NCBI GenBank assembly: GCA_029990175.1
Contig: JARKIP010000490.1
Span: 62,001-126,000, forward strand
Reading direction: 5' to 3'
Length of the DNA stretch: 64,000 nt
DNA from: Petunia secreta
Lineage: Eukaryota; Streptophyta; Magnoliopsida; Solanales; Solanaceae
This document shows positions 1-9,612 of this stretch, one piece after another. The position numbers were made by a program, and so were the translations under genes. The notes beneath the pieces were generated by a model, which did no database searches, had not been told where the DNA came from, and saw only the letters and a program-made list of their open reading frames with translations. How positions within the stretch are numbered: the stretch's first letter is position 1; every line of letters begins with the position of its first letter.

Positions 1-939
1 ACATAATAAATTATACTTTCATTTATTACCGAAACTAAAATATTATACTGCCCTGCTCTATTATTTTTAGTTAATTCAAATCTCGTTCTATCTTTTAAGG
101 CACTACTTCCTATCCTTAAAGTCCTACTTCCTTGAAAACTTATTCTTCTTTGTACGGGAATTCTAGACTCTGTTAAAGCTCTCTGCACTTTATCAAATTC
201 CATATATAAATCCTCAGGCAAAGTTATTTCACTTTTATCTATTATTGGTTCGTATTCTAAATTAGAATTAAATATTTTTGGTATTAAACATTTCTTACCT
301 CCTAGCTTATCTTTTATCACATGTTTGATAGTGAAAGCATACACTACTTTAGCAGTAATGCTAATTGCATCACTATTGGGTTTCATATCTATTCCATGCA
401 TCTTATAATACTTGACTAAAGCTTGATTTTTATTGGGTTCTCTCATACTTATGCTAAAATTCGGATTTATGGCTAACCTTTTGATATATCAAATTTCCTT
501 TCATTATAGCTATAAGACTATCCTTTAGACTACTCGTTATTCTATCATCTGCAAAACATATTTCTATTGGAGTATCTATCCCTTCTTGAAAATAAGCCTT
601 CATCATAATTTGTATTCCTCCAATATATATACTAGTTAATTTATTTCTTATACCTTCTGGTATTTTATTCAATTCTTGCTTTATTAAGTCTTCACTAATA
701 ATAGGAATCTTTACATTCCCTTGGGTATGTCTTATCTGTATAGGATATTCTTGTCGATGCGCTATATAGTAAGTATATTTTTCTCTTCTAAAATAAGGCT
801 GCTCATATATATCCTTTATTCTTAAATCTAAATCTTCTTTTGAAATCTTTTCAAAAATTTTTGGATCAAATATTAACCTTTGCTTAAAACTTCCTTCTTC
901 GTCTCTTTCTTCCTCGTAAACATGACTACTCATCTTCAC
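1..939 (-). pseudogene. Viral movement protein (30K-type), frameshifted, runs off the window
   Basis: An open frame starts at 939 with an acidic stretch and is open to 454. A frameshift near 478 moves the reading into another frame, which continues to the left edge. The part at 1-about 400 is nearly the same DNA as 13946-14330. Position between the coat protein (zinc knuckle near 1110) and the protease region matches caulimovirid movement proteins, which form tubules through plasmodesmata. The motif GGIQIMMKAYF is of the kind seen in the core of caulimovirid 30K proteins. The frameshift makes this copy non-functional. The family call rests mainly on synteny. Confidence 0.7.
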
Positions 940-942
940 TTT

Positions 943-2776
943 CAGTCACTATTTCATATAGACTATAATCACTAAGCTCACTACCACTATCTTCTTCCGG
1001 CGCTAAATTTATTTCTTCTTCTAAAGTTTCCATAAACTTTGTTTTTTTTTTATACTCTTTCTTACTTCTATTGGGGCACTCATTAGCATAGTGTCCTTCC
1101 TAATGGCAAACATAACATTGACACCTTTTCCTTCTTGGTGGATTCTTATGTTTCTTCTTTTTCTAATATTGCTTATACCTTTTTTTATGCTTTCTAGGAA
1201 ATTTTACCCATTTATATCTTTTCTTAAACTTTCTATTTTTAAATCTTTTTGTAGGGGGACATCCGTAAGCTCCCACTTCTTCATTTTGTTCACAACAAAT
1301 TCCTCTTTTAGCATGCTTATATATTTTCATATTTTCCCTTTGAATTTTACACCAATCGTTGATTTTTGCTTTAGCAAATTCTATTCTACCTCCATTAATC
1401 TAGGTCCATAAGGAGGGGGTAATTTTACAAAATATAAATCTGCCATTTGTTGATAAATTTGATTTGGTGGTATTCCTAATCTTGCTTCATAAAAATATTT
1501 TTGAAATTTACATGTATAATTTTCAAAATAACACATATCACATATTGATAACTGATTCAAATTTTTCATAGCATCTTTTTTTAATTTTAGTTGTCTTCTC
1601 TCTTCGTTATCTAGGTCTTGTCCTAAGAATTTAAATCTTATCGCATTTTCTAATGTCGTTATTAAATCTTTAGTGCTAGTTTTAGCCTTTAGTTCCTCCT
1701 TTAATATTTATGGTAATTCTTTATACCATAGTCCTATACTTCCACGCATCGTTCCGTATAAATATCCTAATGCTCTCTGCACATCCATTCCCTCTTTAGT
1801 TACTACCGAAAAACTATGTTTTACCCATTGTGTTATCATTTCATCTTTATTTTTAGTACAATCTAAGTTAAGGTATATACCCATAGGATACAAACCTTCT
1901 GGTTCTCTAATTACTGGTTCAAACTCATATCTTGTCCTATTATTATTTTGTCTTCTTATATAATAATTTCGTCAATCTACATATTTCCTAATATAGGGTT
2001 CATCATCAAATCTTTTATCAGCGTAATTCCACTTAGGGGTTTCTTCGTATCTTTCTTCATAATGAGGTTGTGGTATTTCTGGTTTTATATCTGGTTTAGT
2101 ACCACTAGAACTTGGTTTATTCATTTTTGTTTCTACTGTCATATCTGTAAAACCTTCTACTAGTCCTAATATTTCTTCTTCTTTATCGGAATCAGGATTT
2201 TCTAGATACTCTTCAATTCTATTAATCTTTATATCTATTTTATTTTCATCTTTTTCTTTATCTTTACTTTCTTCCATTCCTACCATTAATTTTATTATTG
2301 GCGAAATTTCGGTGGTTTTACTATATTCTAAGATTTTTTTCTTTTATTACATCTTTCCTTTTACTCTCAGTTTGCTCTGTTATTTTTATCCCTATTATTT
2401 CAGCATATTTCTTTTCCATCTCTAGCTGTAATATTTCTTGAGTTAACTCTATTTGTACCGGTAAATTTCTTTTAACTCTATTTTTACCGATAAATTTCTT
2501 ACATTTTCATTTAATAATTTATGGATTCACCTAAATGGCTATCATTTAGTATTTTATTAAATTCTAGCTCATTCTTTCTTTTCTTTAATTCTTCCAATTC
2601 TTTTTCTATATCTCTAGAAGTAGTAACTTTATTTAACGATCTGTTACACTCCGGCTTAAAACTTTCAGGATTCATTAAATATTCTCTTCACTATTTCTGA
2701 TACTATTTCTCTGTTATGTAGCCTTTTTCTTAAACATAAAATAATATATGCTACAATCTTGCTATATTCCTGTATA
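943..2776 (-). pseudogene. Viral coat protein, central and C-terminal part, broken
   Basis: Several short open pieces in changing frames (about 2286-1972, 1893-1708, 1569-1381) form a degraded coat-protein region. At 1085-1125 a CCHC zinc knuckle (C-x2-C-x4-H-x4-C) can be read, but a TAG stop lies between the second Cys and the His. Lys/Arg-rich flanks and an acidic tail near 930-1050 fit caulimovirid capsid proteins, whose knuckle binds the pregenomic RNA. Acidic Lys/Glu-rich sequence at 2000-2290 resembles the usual N-terminal acidic region. The gene was cut at 2776/2777 by insertion of element 1 and continues at 9064. Confidence 0.7.
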
Positions 2777-2781
2777 AGTAT

Positions 2782-3575
2782 TGATAAGAATCAAATACGA
2801 AACGCGGAAATAAAGATAAAGAGCGAGACACTACTCGAACTCCCTACGAAGTAACTATGGAGAACTCGTTCCATAATACCCTCGTATCGGTGTCAAGGAG
2901 GACCTACACTATGCAACTACCCTCGAGCCACACTTGGGCTCGCAAATAGAATGATCGGGTTTTCGGTTCAAGACTCAACTAGATTCCACTAGTGAACTCA
3001 AGCAACCAAGGCAAAGGTTTCTCCAAACAAGAGATAGTTTCTTTTCATCATTCATATAATTCAAGGTAGACTAAGGTTTGAATTGGTTTGTGAAGTATTT
3101 ATAGACTTCACTTACATGTAATGAAAGCTCAAAAATACCCCCAAAGTGGGTTAAAACAATAAGGGCCTCATAGGGCTATAGTTGTCCAAAACATAGCAAA
3201 TAAACTAGGAATCCCGCATCTTCAGCTCACTAGGCGCCCCAAGTAGGCGCCCAGCCTAGTAGAGTAGGCGGTCAGCCTACTTGGAGTGGGCGGTCAGCCC
3301 CTTTGGAGTAGGCGGTCCGCCCGTTTTACAGAGGCGGTCCGCCTAAAGGAGATCCAGAGAGTGCTCAAAAACTAGGCGGCCGACCTAGTTGAGTAGGCGG
3401 TCCGCCTGGTGCTGTGGCCTCTTGAGTTGCTTCCAAAAGTGCTCCGGATGCCTCGTCAAGTGTACTAGAAGGTCCTCCATCCATGGCACACCAAAGCATA
3501 GTCTTCAAGTCGCTCTTGGGGCCTTCTTCCATACTCTTCCATGTCAAGGGTAATGTGGTATTTTGGGTCTTATCA
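2782..3575 (-). repeat. Element 1 3' LTR
   Basis: The 794-bp LTR begins TGATAAG and ends CTTATCA. It holds an array of GGCGG(T)CCGCC-type motifs at 3231-3407. The last about 210 nt of the long gag-protease-module frame are encoded inside this LTR, the stop being near 3365. Confidence 0.93.
3231..3407. repeat. Near-palindromic GGCGGTCCGCC array in the LTR of element 1
   Basis: At least seven units of the form GGCG(G/C)(T)C(C/A)GCC are spaced at about 20-30 bp, usually preceded by GTA or CTA. The arms GGCGG and CCGCC are inverted repeats around one base. The same array is at 8719-8895 (5' LTR) and a variant is in the leader (7610-7763). None was noticed in the coding part. Confidence 0.85.
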
Positions 3576-6500
3576 TCCTCCCCTTCTTGAGAAGATTTCG
3601 TCCTCGAAATCAAGGCTTTGGCTCTCATGGCATCAACAACTTCTCGGGGTGGCCCCAACTCTCTTTTGTTCTTCTTGATTGTCACGTTGACATAGGCTTC
3701 TTCCAAGATCTTCCCCGCCTTAGCATGGGGCTTAGAACCTACAAGCAACGTCAAGCAAAAACAAGCAAACGTCCTACTTTGGAAGTAGGTTAGTGCAAGA
3801 AGTGTGGAAAACACACTCTTGTGATATAACCAAGTATCAATAACATTCATAAATATCGAGTCTCCAAAGAGAACCATGAGCACTTGGTTAGAGATCGTCA
3901 TGCACTCAACAAAATAATGAGCAAATAGGTCATGGGAAGATGGGAAATGCAACATCAAGCTACCAAAATTCCCTTGAACCTTAAGCTCAAGATCAACACA
4001 CCACCCTATCCTCGAGGTGTGATCAACATGTGGAGTGGAGTGAATCAAATAGCCCAACCTACAAGTAGGATCAAGCACTCCACTCCCCTTCTTTAGAGCA
4101 TACTTACTCACACCAAGGAATTCCTCCTCCCCTCCAATTTCATCACCTGAGCATCCCTTCCCAATAGACAAACTTTCAAGAAAGGTATTGATGATGGCCT
4201 CTTCTTCATCATAACCCAAACAAGCAATAGTAGGGTTACTCAAAGAGTCATTTACCTCATTCAAATTCGCACACAGGGTATTGCCTAAGGGATCAAACCC
4301 TTCACAACATGGAGGCTTTATTTTACTATTCACCCTAGTCCGATACAAGTCATTACTACCAATGACATTATCTTCAAACAATGGAAATGTAAAAATATGC
4401 ATTTCAACATCATGATCAAGCATAGACAAGTTATCAAGACTAGGTTCCTTTCCCTCACTCGAGGAGTCATCGAAAACAAATCGCTCCATCTCACATGCAA
4501 AGGACTCCTCAAGGTTACAATTATGGTCAACTATCAATTCTACACTAGTGAGGGGCTCAATGATCAATGGGCTCACATCATGATGTGGCATAGCATCCCT
4601 TCCGACTAGTGTTTCACAAACAAACTCAAGTTGACAACTAGACTCTTCACTAGTGGCATACTCACTATATGCATCAAAAACACCAACTAGTGTTGAGTCA
4701 TCACAAGACAAGTAGCTAATAGGTTCATGAAAAGGTGAAGCAACACTTACATTTGTAGTACTTCCTTGATCTCCCACAAGGTTTGAAGTGTCAAATGCAA
4801 CTCCTCCTTCATGAAGCTCACATTGAGGCTCCAATGACTTGTCTTTCAATGTACCTACACAAGAACTTTCACAAGAAGAGATAGAAGATAAAGAAAGGTT
4901 AGAACAATGGGTGTTCTCACTCTCAATTTTTCCTTCCTCACCTCTCATCTCTCTCAATTTTACCTCAAGGTCAAGTGTAGTTTGTGGTGACAATCCACTC
5001 ACATCACTCCTCAAATCCTCTCCTTTTTCCTCTCTTGGATTGTCACCGGTCACTCCCTCACTTCTCTCTATCTTTTCTCTCTCAATTGGAGTGGAGTGAC
5101 TCCCATTTTTATGATGCAATGGCAAAACAATGAAATTGTTTGCCTCGGGTTCAAGTACAATGGGTGACTTTGCTTTAGCCCTTTCCTTCAACTCCCGCAT
5201 TCGTTTGTAGTCATCGCTCACTTGTTTGGGAGTCATGGGTGAGAGCACAAACTTTTTCCCCTCATGCGTCACCGTATAGGTATTGGCATGACCATTATGA
5301 ACCACACGTCGATCAAATTGCCAAGGCCTACCAAAGAGTAGGTGGCATGCTTGCATAGGCACGACATCGAACATGTGTTGATCCACATAGTTCCCAATCT
5401 GGAACTTGATCAAACATTGCTTAACCACCCTCAACTCACCACACTCACTAAGCCATTGAAGCTTATAAGGACTTGGGTGTTTCAAGGTAGGTATTTTCAA
5501 TTGGGTAACAAGTGTTTGGCTAATAACATTAGCACAACTTCCCGAGTCAATGATCATAGAGCAAATGAGACCCATGACTCGGCATTTGGAATGAAAAAGA
5601 TTCTCTCGTTGCAAAGTCTCAACATCCTCTACACACATGACTCCTAGACTCCTCCTCACAACAAGGAAGGCATGGGATTCATCATCCTCAATCATAGTAA
5701 TCTCCCCTTCATCTCCCTCATCCACATCACCCTCTACTCCCTCTTCCTCCTCGGGCTCACTATCTTGCTCATAGACCAAGTCACCAACAAGAACCATAGT
5801 TTTCCGGGTAGGGCAATCTTTAGAGAGATGACCATAACCTTTACACTTGAAGCATTGAGTAGAAGAAGAGATTGAATTACTCAATTGGGTTCTAGAATTA
5901 CCTCCCACGGGTTGTGTTGACCTTTCAAAAGGCTTTTTCACTTCCTTGCTAGCACTTGCACCACTTGCACTTGGGAATTTGGCATTAGTTGTAGGAGACT
6001 TCCAATCCTTTGGCTTGTTCAATGGAGCAATAGCATTACTCTTGTAGCGAAGGGATTTCTCCTCTTTAAGCCACTTCTCGGCTTCAACCGCATCTTCACA
6101 TAGCTTGTAATGATCATTGTACTTGTGAAACTTCAAAAGTGAAGCTATGTCTCGGTTTAAGCCCCCTTTGAAACGGATCATGGCCGTCTCATTGTCTTCC
6201 TCATCCAAGTCTAGAGTCATCCGGACTTGTTCAAACTCATTGAAGTACTCCCCAACCGACTTGGAACCTTGTTTCAATTCATAGAGACGCTTTTGTTGGT
6301 CCACTCGGTATTGGTTAGTCAAGTACTTTTCATCCATCACACGGATCAACTCATCCCAAGTAAGATTAAGAACCATCCCCATCCTCCTTCTATTCCTCTT
6401 TACCGACTCCCACCATGTAGAAGCAAAGGACTCAAAGGTAGAGATAGCATACTTAGTCTTCTTCAATTCGGGCATGTCATTGGTGTCAAATATACGTTCC

Positions 6501-7180
6501 ATGGACAACTTCCAATCAAGGTACTCCACCGGATCACTACTCCCTTTGAAAGGAGGAATAGTAATCTTCACACTATTAAGATTGTTGTTGTTGTCACGAC
6601 CCCCACGGAATGGCTCCGGTTGGCCCCCATAGTGGTCTTCATTCACACCATACTCCCTTCTCGCATTCCCTCCAACAAATCCCATAGGTGGCCCTCGACC
6701 TCGGCCCCTACCTCGATCCACATTACGACCCAAATTCATACCACGTCTCGGTTGAAAGTGGTCATCAAGCCCATACATATCATCACCATACTCGGCTTCC
6801 TCCCCTTCTTGAGCTTCATCGACTTGCTCAAGAGGTTGCACATTTCGGATGGGTCTTGGTAATGGGTTGTCTCTTGGGGGATTATCCAAGATACGGGGAA
6901 TGCCCGTTCGTTCAATTCTCTCTCGATCTTCCTTTACCCGTTGTTGATTGAGCAATTCAACAACTTGCTCCGGGGTAAAGGTAGGGCTACTCGAGCCTTC
7001 ACCGGTCTCAATTTGGACACTCGGGGTCCCCTTTTCAATTGGGACACTCGGGGTCCCTTGGTCTCCTTGGGTACTTGAAGCACCCTTTTCAAGTGACTCA
7101 ATCCTTTGAGTCATAACATCCATCTTGGCAAGAAGGCTAGCCAAGGCCTCCTTGATGAAATCTTGACCTTCGTTGGCCAT
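3365..7180 (-). CDS. Gag-protease fused to an unknown retroelement module (element 1)
   Basis: The ATG at 7180 (MANEGQ) is chosen because it follows a splice-acceptor-like TTTGTAG; the frame itself is open from 7204. In order: coiled-coil head, RG-rich stretch (about residue 160-175), Ty3/gypsy gag domain (about 210-375), CCHC knuckle CFKCKGYGHLSKDC (about 450), aspartic protease with IIDSGS (about 550), a linker, and an unknown module (about 756-1125) with PHHDVS, FDDSSS, ALKKGSGV and IDTWLYHKSVFST. A short integrase C-terminal remnant follows (ILEEAYVNVTIKKNKREL, then ISRTKSSQEGEDD), and the frame ends in the LTR. RT, RNase H and the integrase core are missing, yet the frame has no stop. 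Gag would form particles; the module has no known role. Confidence 0.9.
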   Translation of the reverse strand: MANEGQDFIKEALASLLAKMDVMTQRIESLEKGASSTQGDQGTPSVPIEKGTPSVQIETGEGSSSPTFTPEQVVELLNQQRVKEDRERIERTGIPRILDNPPRDNPLPRPIRNVQPLEQVDEAQEGEEAEYGDDMYGLDDHFQPRRGMNLGRNVDRGRGRGRGPPMGFVGGNARREYGVNEDHYGGQPEPFRGGRDNNNNLNSVKITIPPFKGSSDPVEYLDWKLSMERIFDTNDMPELKKTKYAISTFESFASTWWESVKRNRRRMGMVLNLTWDELIRVMDEKYLTNQYRVDQQKRLYELKQGSKSVGEYFNEFEQVRMTLDLDEEDNETAMIRFKGGLNRDIASLLKFHKYNDHYKLCEDAVEAEKWLKEEKSLRYKSNAIAPLNKPKDWKSPTTNAKFPSASGASASKEVKKPFERSTQPVGGNSRTQLSNSISSSTQCFKCKGYGHLSKDCPTRKTMVLVGDLVYEQDSEPEEEEGVEGDVDEGDEGEITMIEDDESHAFLVVRRSLGVMCVEDVETLQRENLFHSKCRVMGLICSMIIDSGSCANVISQTLVTQLKIPTLKHPSPYKLQWLSECGELRVVKQCLIKFQIGNYVDQHMFDVVPMQACHLLFGRPWQFDRRVVHNGHANTYTVTHEGKKFVLSPMTPKQVSDDYKRMRELKERAKAKSPIVLEPEANNFIVLPLHHKNGSHSTPIEREKIERSEGVTGDNPREEKGEDLRSDVSGLSPQTTLDLEVKLREMRGEEGKIESENTHCSNLSLSSISSCESSCVGTLKDKSLEPQCELHEGGVAFDTSNLVGDQGSTTNVSVASPFHEPISYLSCDDSTLVGVFDAYSEYATSEESSCQLEFVCETLVGRDAMPHHDVSPLIIEPLTSVELIVDHNCNLEESFACEMERFVFDDSSSEGKEPSLDNLSMLDHDVEMHIFTFPLFEDNVIGSNDLYRTRVNSKIKPPCCEGFDPLGNTLCANLNEVNDSLSNPTIACLGYDEEEAIINTFLESLSIGKGCSGDEIGGEEEFLGVSKYALKKGSGVLDPTCRLGYLIHSTPHVDHTSRIGWCVDLELKVQGNFGSLMLHFPSSHDLFAHYFVECMTISNQVLMVLFGDSIFMNVIDTWLYHKSVFSTLLALTYFQSRTFACFCLTLLVGSKPHAKAGKILEEAYVNVTIKKNKRELGPPREVVDAMRAKALISRTKSSQEGEDDKTQNTTLPLTWKSMEEGPKSDLKTMLWCAMDGGPSSTLDEASGALLEATQEATAPGGPPTQLGRPPSF
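3576..3610 (-). promoter_or_regulatory. Element 1 polypurine tract
   Basis: The minus strand reads AAGAAGGGGAGGA directly before the 3' LTR, the primer site for plus-strand DNA synthesis. The surrounding block from GAGGACGAAATC to the LTR is shared with elements 2, 3, 4, 5 and, with changes, element 0. It also encodes the SRTKSSQEGEDD tail of integrase. Confidence 0.85.
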
Positions 7181-7204
7181 TGTACCTACAAAGAAAAGAA
7201 ACAA

Positions 7205-8253
7205 GAGTTAGTTAAAACACCTCACTCGCTCCCTCACTTGTGTTCACTCGGATCACTCTTTTAGGTGGCGGTGGATATTTCACTCTTGCTTGAACTCAAA
7301 GCTTCACAAAGTTGAATAGTAAACCTTAACCTAATCACTCGACTCAAAAGCCAAATGTACTCCGGGGTGAGTGGAGTTAATAGGACTCGATTGGAACGCT
7401 AAGCACTTTGAGTGAGGACTTGAGTCAAAAGGCACTACGGATCTTCTTTGAGTTCTAGTCTCCGTTCTAAGGCACGATGATCCTAGTAGCTTGAAGTAAT
7501 TAGTACTAATCGAGTAGGATTATACTCTAATAATACTAATTAGAAGCGATGCAAACAACAAAACAAACGAACCTAGAAGAAACTACCCGATTCCCAACTC
7601 TCCAGGAAGTAGGCGCCCCACCTGTTTGGACTAGGTGGTCCGCCCAGTGTCTTCAGTGGGAAGTGGGCGGTCAGCCTACTCTAAGTAGGCGGTCCGCCTC
7701 TGTAAAGTCCAGAGAGCAAGCAAAAATCAGGCGGTCCGCCCGTTTCACTAGGCGCTCCGCCTACTGCAAGTTCCAGCACAGTTCAAACACGAATTTCTTG
7801 GTTTTTGCACCCAAAAATTCATCAATCCACACGTTGTTTTGGCAAATCAAAGGTACCCCAATGTTGTTTCAAGCACAGAGATCAAACCCCAATCAATTTT
7901 ATCAAACCCCAATCAAAGTTCAACATTCCACTATGTTCATAGCTAGGGTTTCAAATTTTCAAGTTCTTCAAGGGTTTCAAATTTTCAATCCTTGTGTTTC
8001 TACTTCAAATTCGATGCTCAGGGTACCAAAAGAACGGGTTTCCAACAAGGAACAAAACCCAATATCAATCAAGCAATGGGTCCAACAAACCAAGATTCTA
8101 TGATCAAATTTTTGTGTTTTTTTTTTTTTCAACTTTTTCTATTTTTTTGTGTTTTCTTCTTTTTCTTCAACAACAATAAGAACCTAAGATAGAAACCAAC
8201 CTAGGCACGAAGAATCAAGGGTCGGGGGTTTGTAGAAACAAAACCTGAGCCTT
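7205..8253 (-). other. Element 1 leader (5' untranslated region)
   Basis: About 1 kb lies between PBS and gag. It holds a second GGCGGTCCGCC-type array (7610-7763), an A-rich tract on the minus strand (8117-8130), and a pyrimidine-rich TTTCTTTTCTTTGTAG just before the gag ATG that looks like a 3' splice site. No long ORF on the sense strand was recognised. Confidence 0.6.
7610..7763. repeat. GGCGGTCCGCC-type array in the leader of element 1
   Basis: Six motif variants (for example GTAGGCGGTCCGCC and CAGGCGGTCCGCC) lie in 155 bp of the transcribed leader. They match the LTR motif but not the LTR spacing, so they are not a simple copy of the LTR. Confidence 0.8.
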
Positions 8254-8265
8254 GCTCTGATACCA
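8254..8265 (-). promoter_or_regulatory. Element 1 primer binding site (tRNA-iMet)
   Basis: The minus strand reads TGGTATCAGAGC three bases inside the 5' LTR, the complement of the initiator tRNA-Met 3' end. Confidence 0.95.
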
Positions 8266-8268
8266 AGA

Positions 8269-9063
8269 TGATAAGAATCAAATACGAAACGCGGAAATAA
8301 AGATAAAGAGCGAGACACTACTCGAACTCCCTACGAAGTAACTATGGAGAACTCGTTCCATAATACCCTCGTATCGGTGTCAAGGAGGACCTACACTATG
8401 CAACTACCCTCGAGCCACACTTGGGGCTCGCAAATAGAATGATCGGGTTTTCGGTTCAAGACTCAACTAGATTCCACTAGTGAACTCAAGCAACCAAGGC
8501 AAAGGTTTCTCCAAACTAGAGATAGTTTCTTTTCATCATTCATATAATTCAAGGTAGACTAAGGTTTGAATTGGTTTGTGAAGTATTTATAGACTTCACT
8601 TACATGTAATGAAAGCTCAAAAATACCCCCAAAGTGGGTTAAAACAATAAGGGCCTCATAGGGCTATAGTTGTCCAAAACATAGCAAATAAACTAGGAAT
8701 CCCGCATCTTCAGCTCACTAGGCGCCCCAAGTAGGCGCCCAGCCTAGTAGAGTAGGCGGTCAGCCTACTTGGAGTGGGCGGTCAGCCCCTTTGGAGTAGG
8801 CGGTCCGCCCGTTTTACAGAGGCGGTCCGCCTAAAGGAGATCCAGAGAGTGCTCAAAAACTAGGCGGCCGGCCTAGTTGAGTAGGCGGTCCGCCTGGTGC
8901 TGTGGCCTCTTGAGTTGCTTCCAAAAGTGCTCCGGATGCCTCGTCAAGTGTACTAGAAGGTCCTCCATCCATGGCACACCAAAGCATAGTCTTCAAGTCG
9001 CTCTTGGGGCCTTCTTCCATACTCTTCCATGTCAAGGGTAATGTGGAAGTTTGGGTCTTATCA
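8269..9063 (-). repeat. Element 1 5' LTR
   Basis: The 795-bp copy differs from the 3' LTR at only a few positions. It carries the same GGCGGTCCGCC-type array at 8719-8895. The coat-protein frame of the virus reads into it from 9063, creating a spurious fusion frame. Confidence 0.93.
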
Positions 9064-9541
9064 AGTATGGTGTCATATAATTTTCTACTTGGTCCACCAT
9101 ATAGTTTTCTTAGTATTTCTACATACGTTAACGGAGAATCATCATATTTTAAATATCTAGTATAATCTCTACCGTGTAGTAAACTTCTATATTCTAACCT
9201 GTCTAGAGCCCAATCTCTTATATCTTCTATCATACTTCTAAATACCTTTTTAATTATAATATCTACTACTTCCTTAGGAAGTGACTCAGTTAATCCTAAA
9301 ATAAGTCCTCTAGTAAATACACGAAGTTCGTGTTTATCTTTTACAACTTCTTCTATTCCATATTGGTCTGCTATAACAAACCAAATATTTCTTATCTCTC
9401 TTATCTTAAATAAAATATAGTTTTTTCGAATTCCTTTCTCGGTCTTCTTCTATTTATATTTGGTATAAGTTCAGATGAATTTCCTTCCATCATTTGGTTA
9501 AATTCTTCACCTGTTATATAAAAAAATTTATTATTTTCCAT
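9064..9541 (-). pseudogene. Viral coat protein, N-terminal part, broken
   Basis: An ATG at 9541-9539 lies about 45 nt downstream of the PBS (minus sense) and opens a frame that meets stops near 9400. A related open piece runs from 9233 to about 9069 and then crosses into the LTR of element 1, so its last part is not viral. It resumes after the insertion at 2776. Position directly after the PBS is that of the first large ORF in the caulimovirid genome. The role as coat protein follows from the zinc knuckle further downstream; the N-terminal sequence alone is not diagnostic. Confidence 0.6.
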
Positions 9542-9584
9542 TAAAAATTCTGACACTATATCACCACGCTCGGCTGTCACTCCT

Positions 9585-9596
9585 GCTCTGATACCA
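9585..9596 (-). promoter_or_regulatory. Viral primer binding site (tRNA-iMet)
   Basis: The minus strand reads TGGTATCAGAGC, the 12-nt complement of the 3' end of plant initiator tRNA-Met, used to prime minus-strand DNA synthesis. It lies between the small leader ORF (stop at 9613) and the coat-protein ATG (9541). A second copy at 14335-14346 marks the right end of the viral insert. Confidence 0.9.
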
Positions 9597-9612
9597 ATGA
9601 ATTTTGCGCGAA

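Larger units (their letters stand above)
2782..9063 (-). mobile_element. Element 1: non-autonomous Ty3/gypsy element with gag, protease and an unknown module (TR-GAG-like)
   Basis: Two nearly identical LTRs (2782-3575 and 8269-9063) with TGATAAG...CTTATCA ends enclose a PBS, a long leader, one 1279-codon frame and a polypurine tract. The 5-bp target duplication AGTAT lies at 2777-2781 and 9064-9068. RT, RNase H and integrase core are absent, so movement must depend on another element. It inserted into the coat-protein region of the pararetrovirus. The few LTR differences that I count (about half a dozen in 794 bp) suggest a recent insertion relative to its neighbours. Confidence 0.93.

Noticed and set aside
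6227..6862. Plus-strand open frame of 211 codons inside element 1
   Set aside because: It lies opposite the gag coding sequence and shows no family features; it is an antisense shadow of gag.
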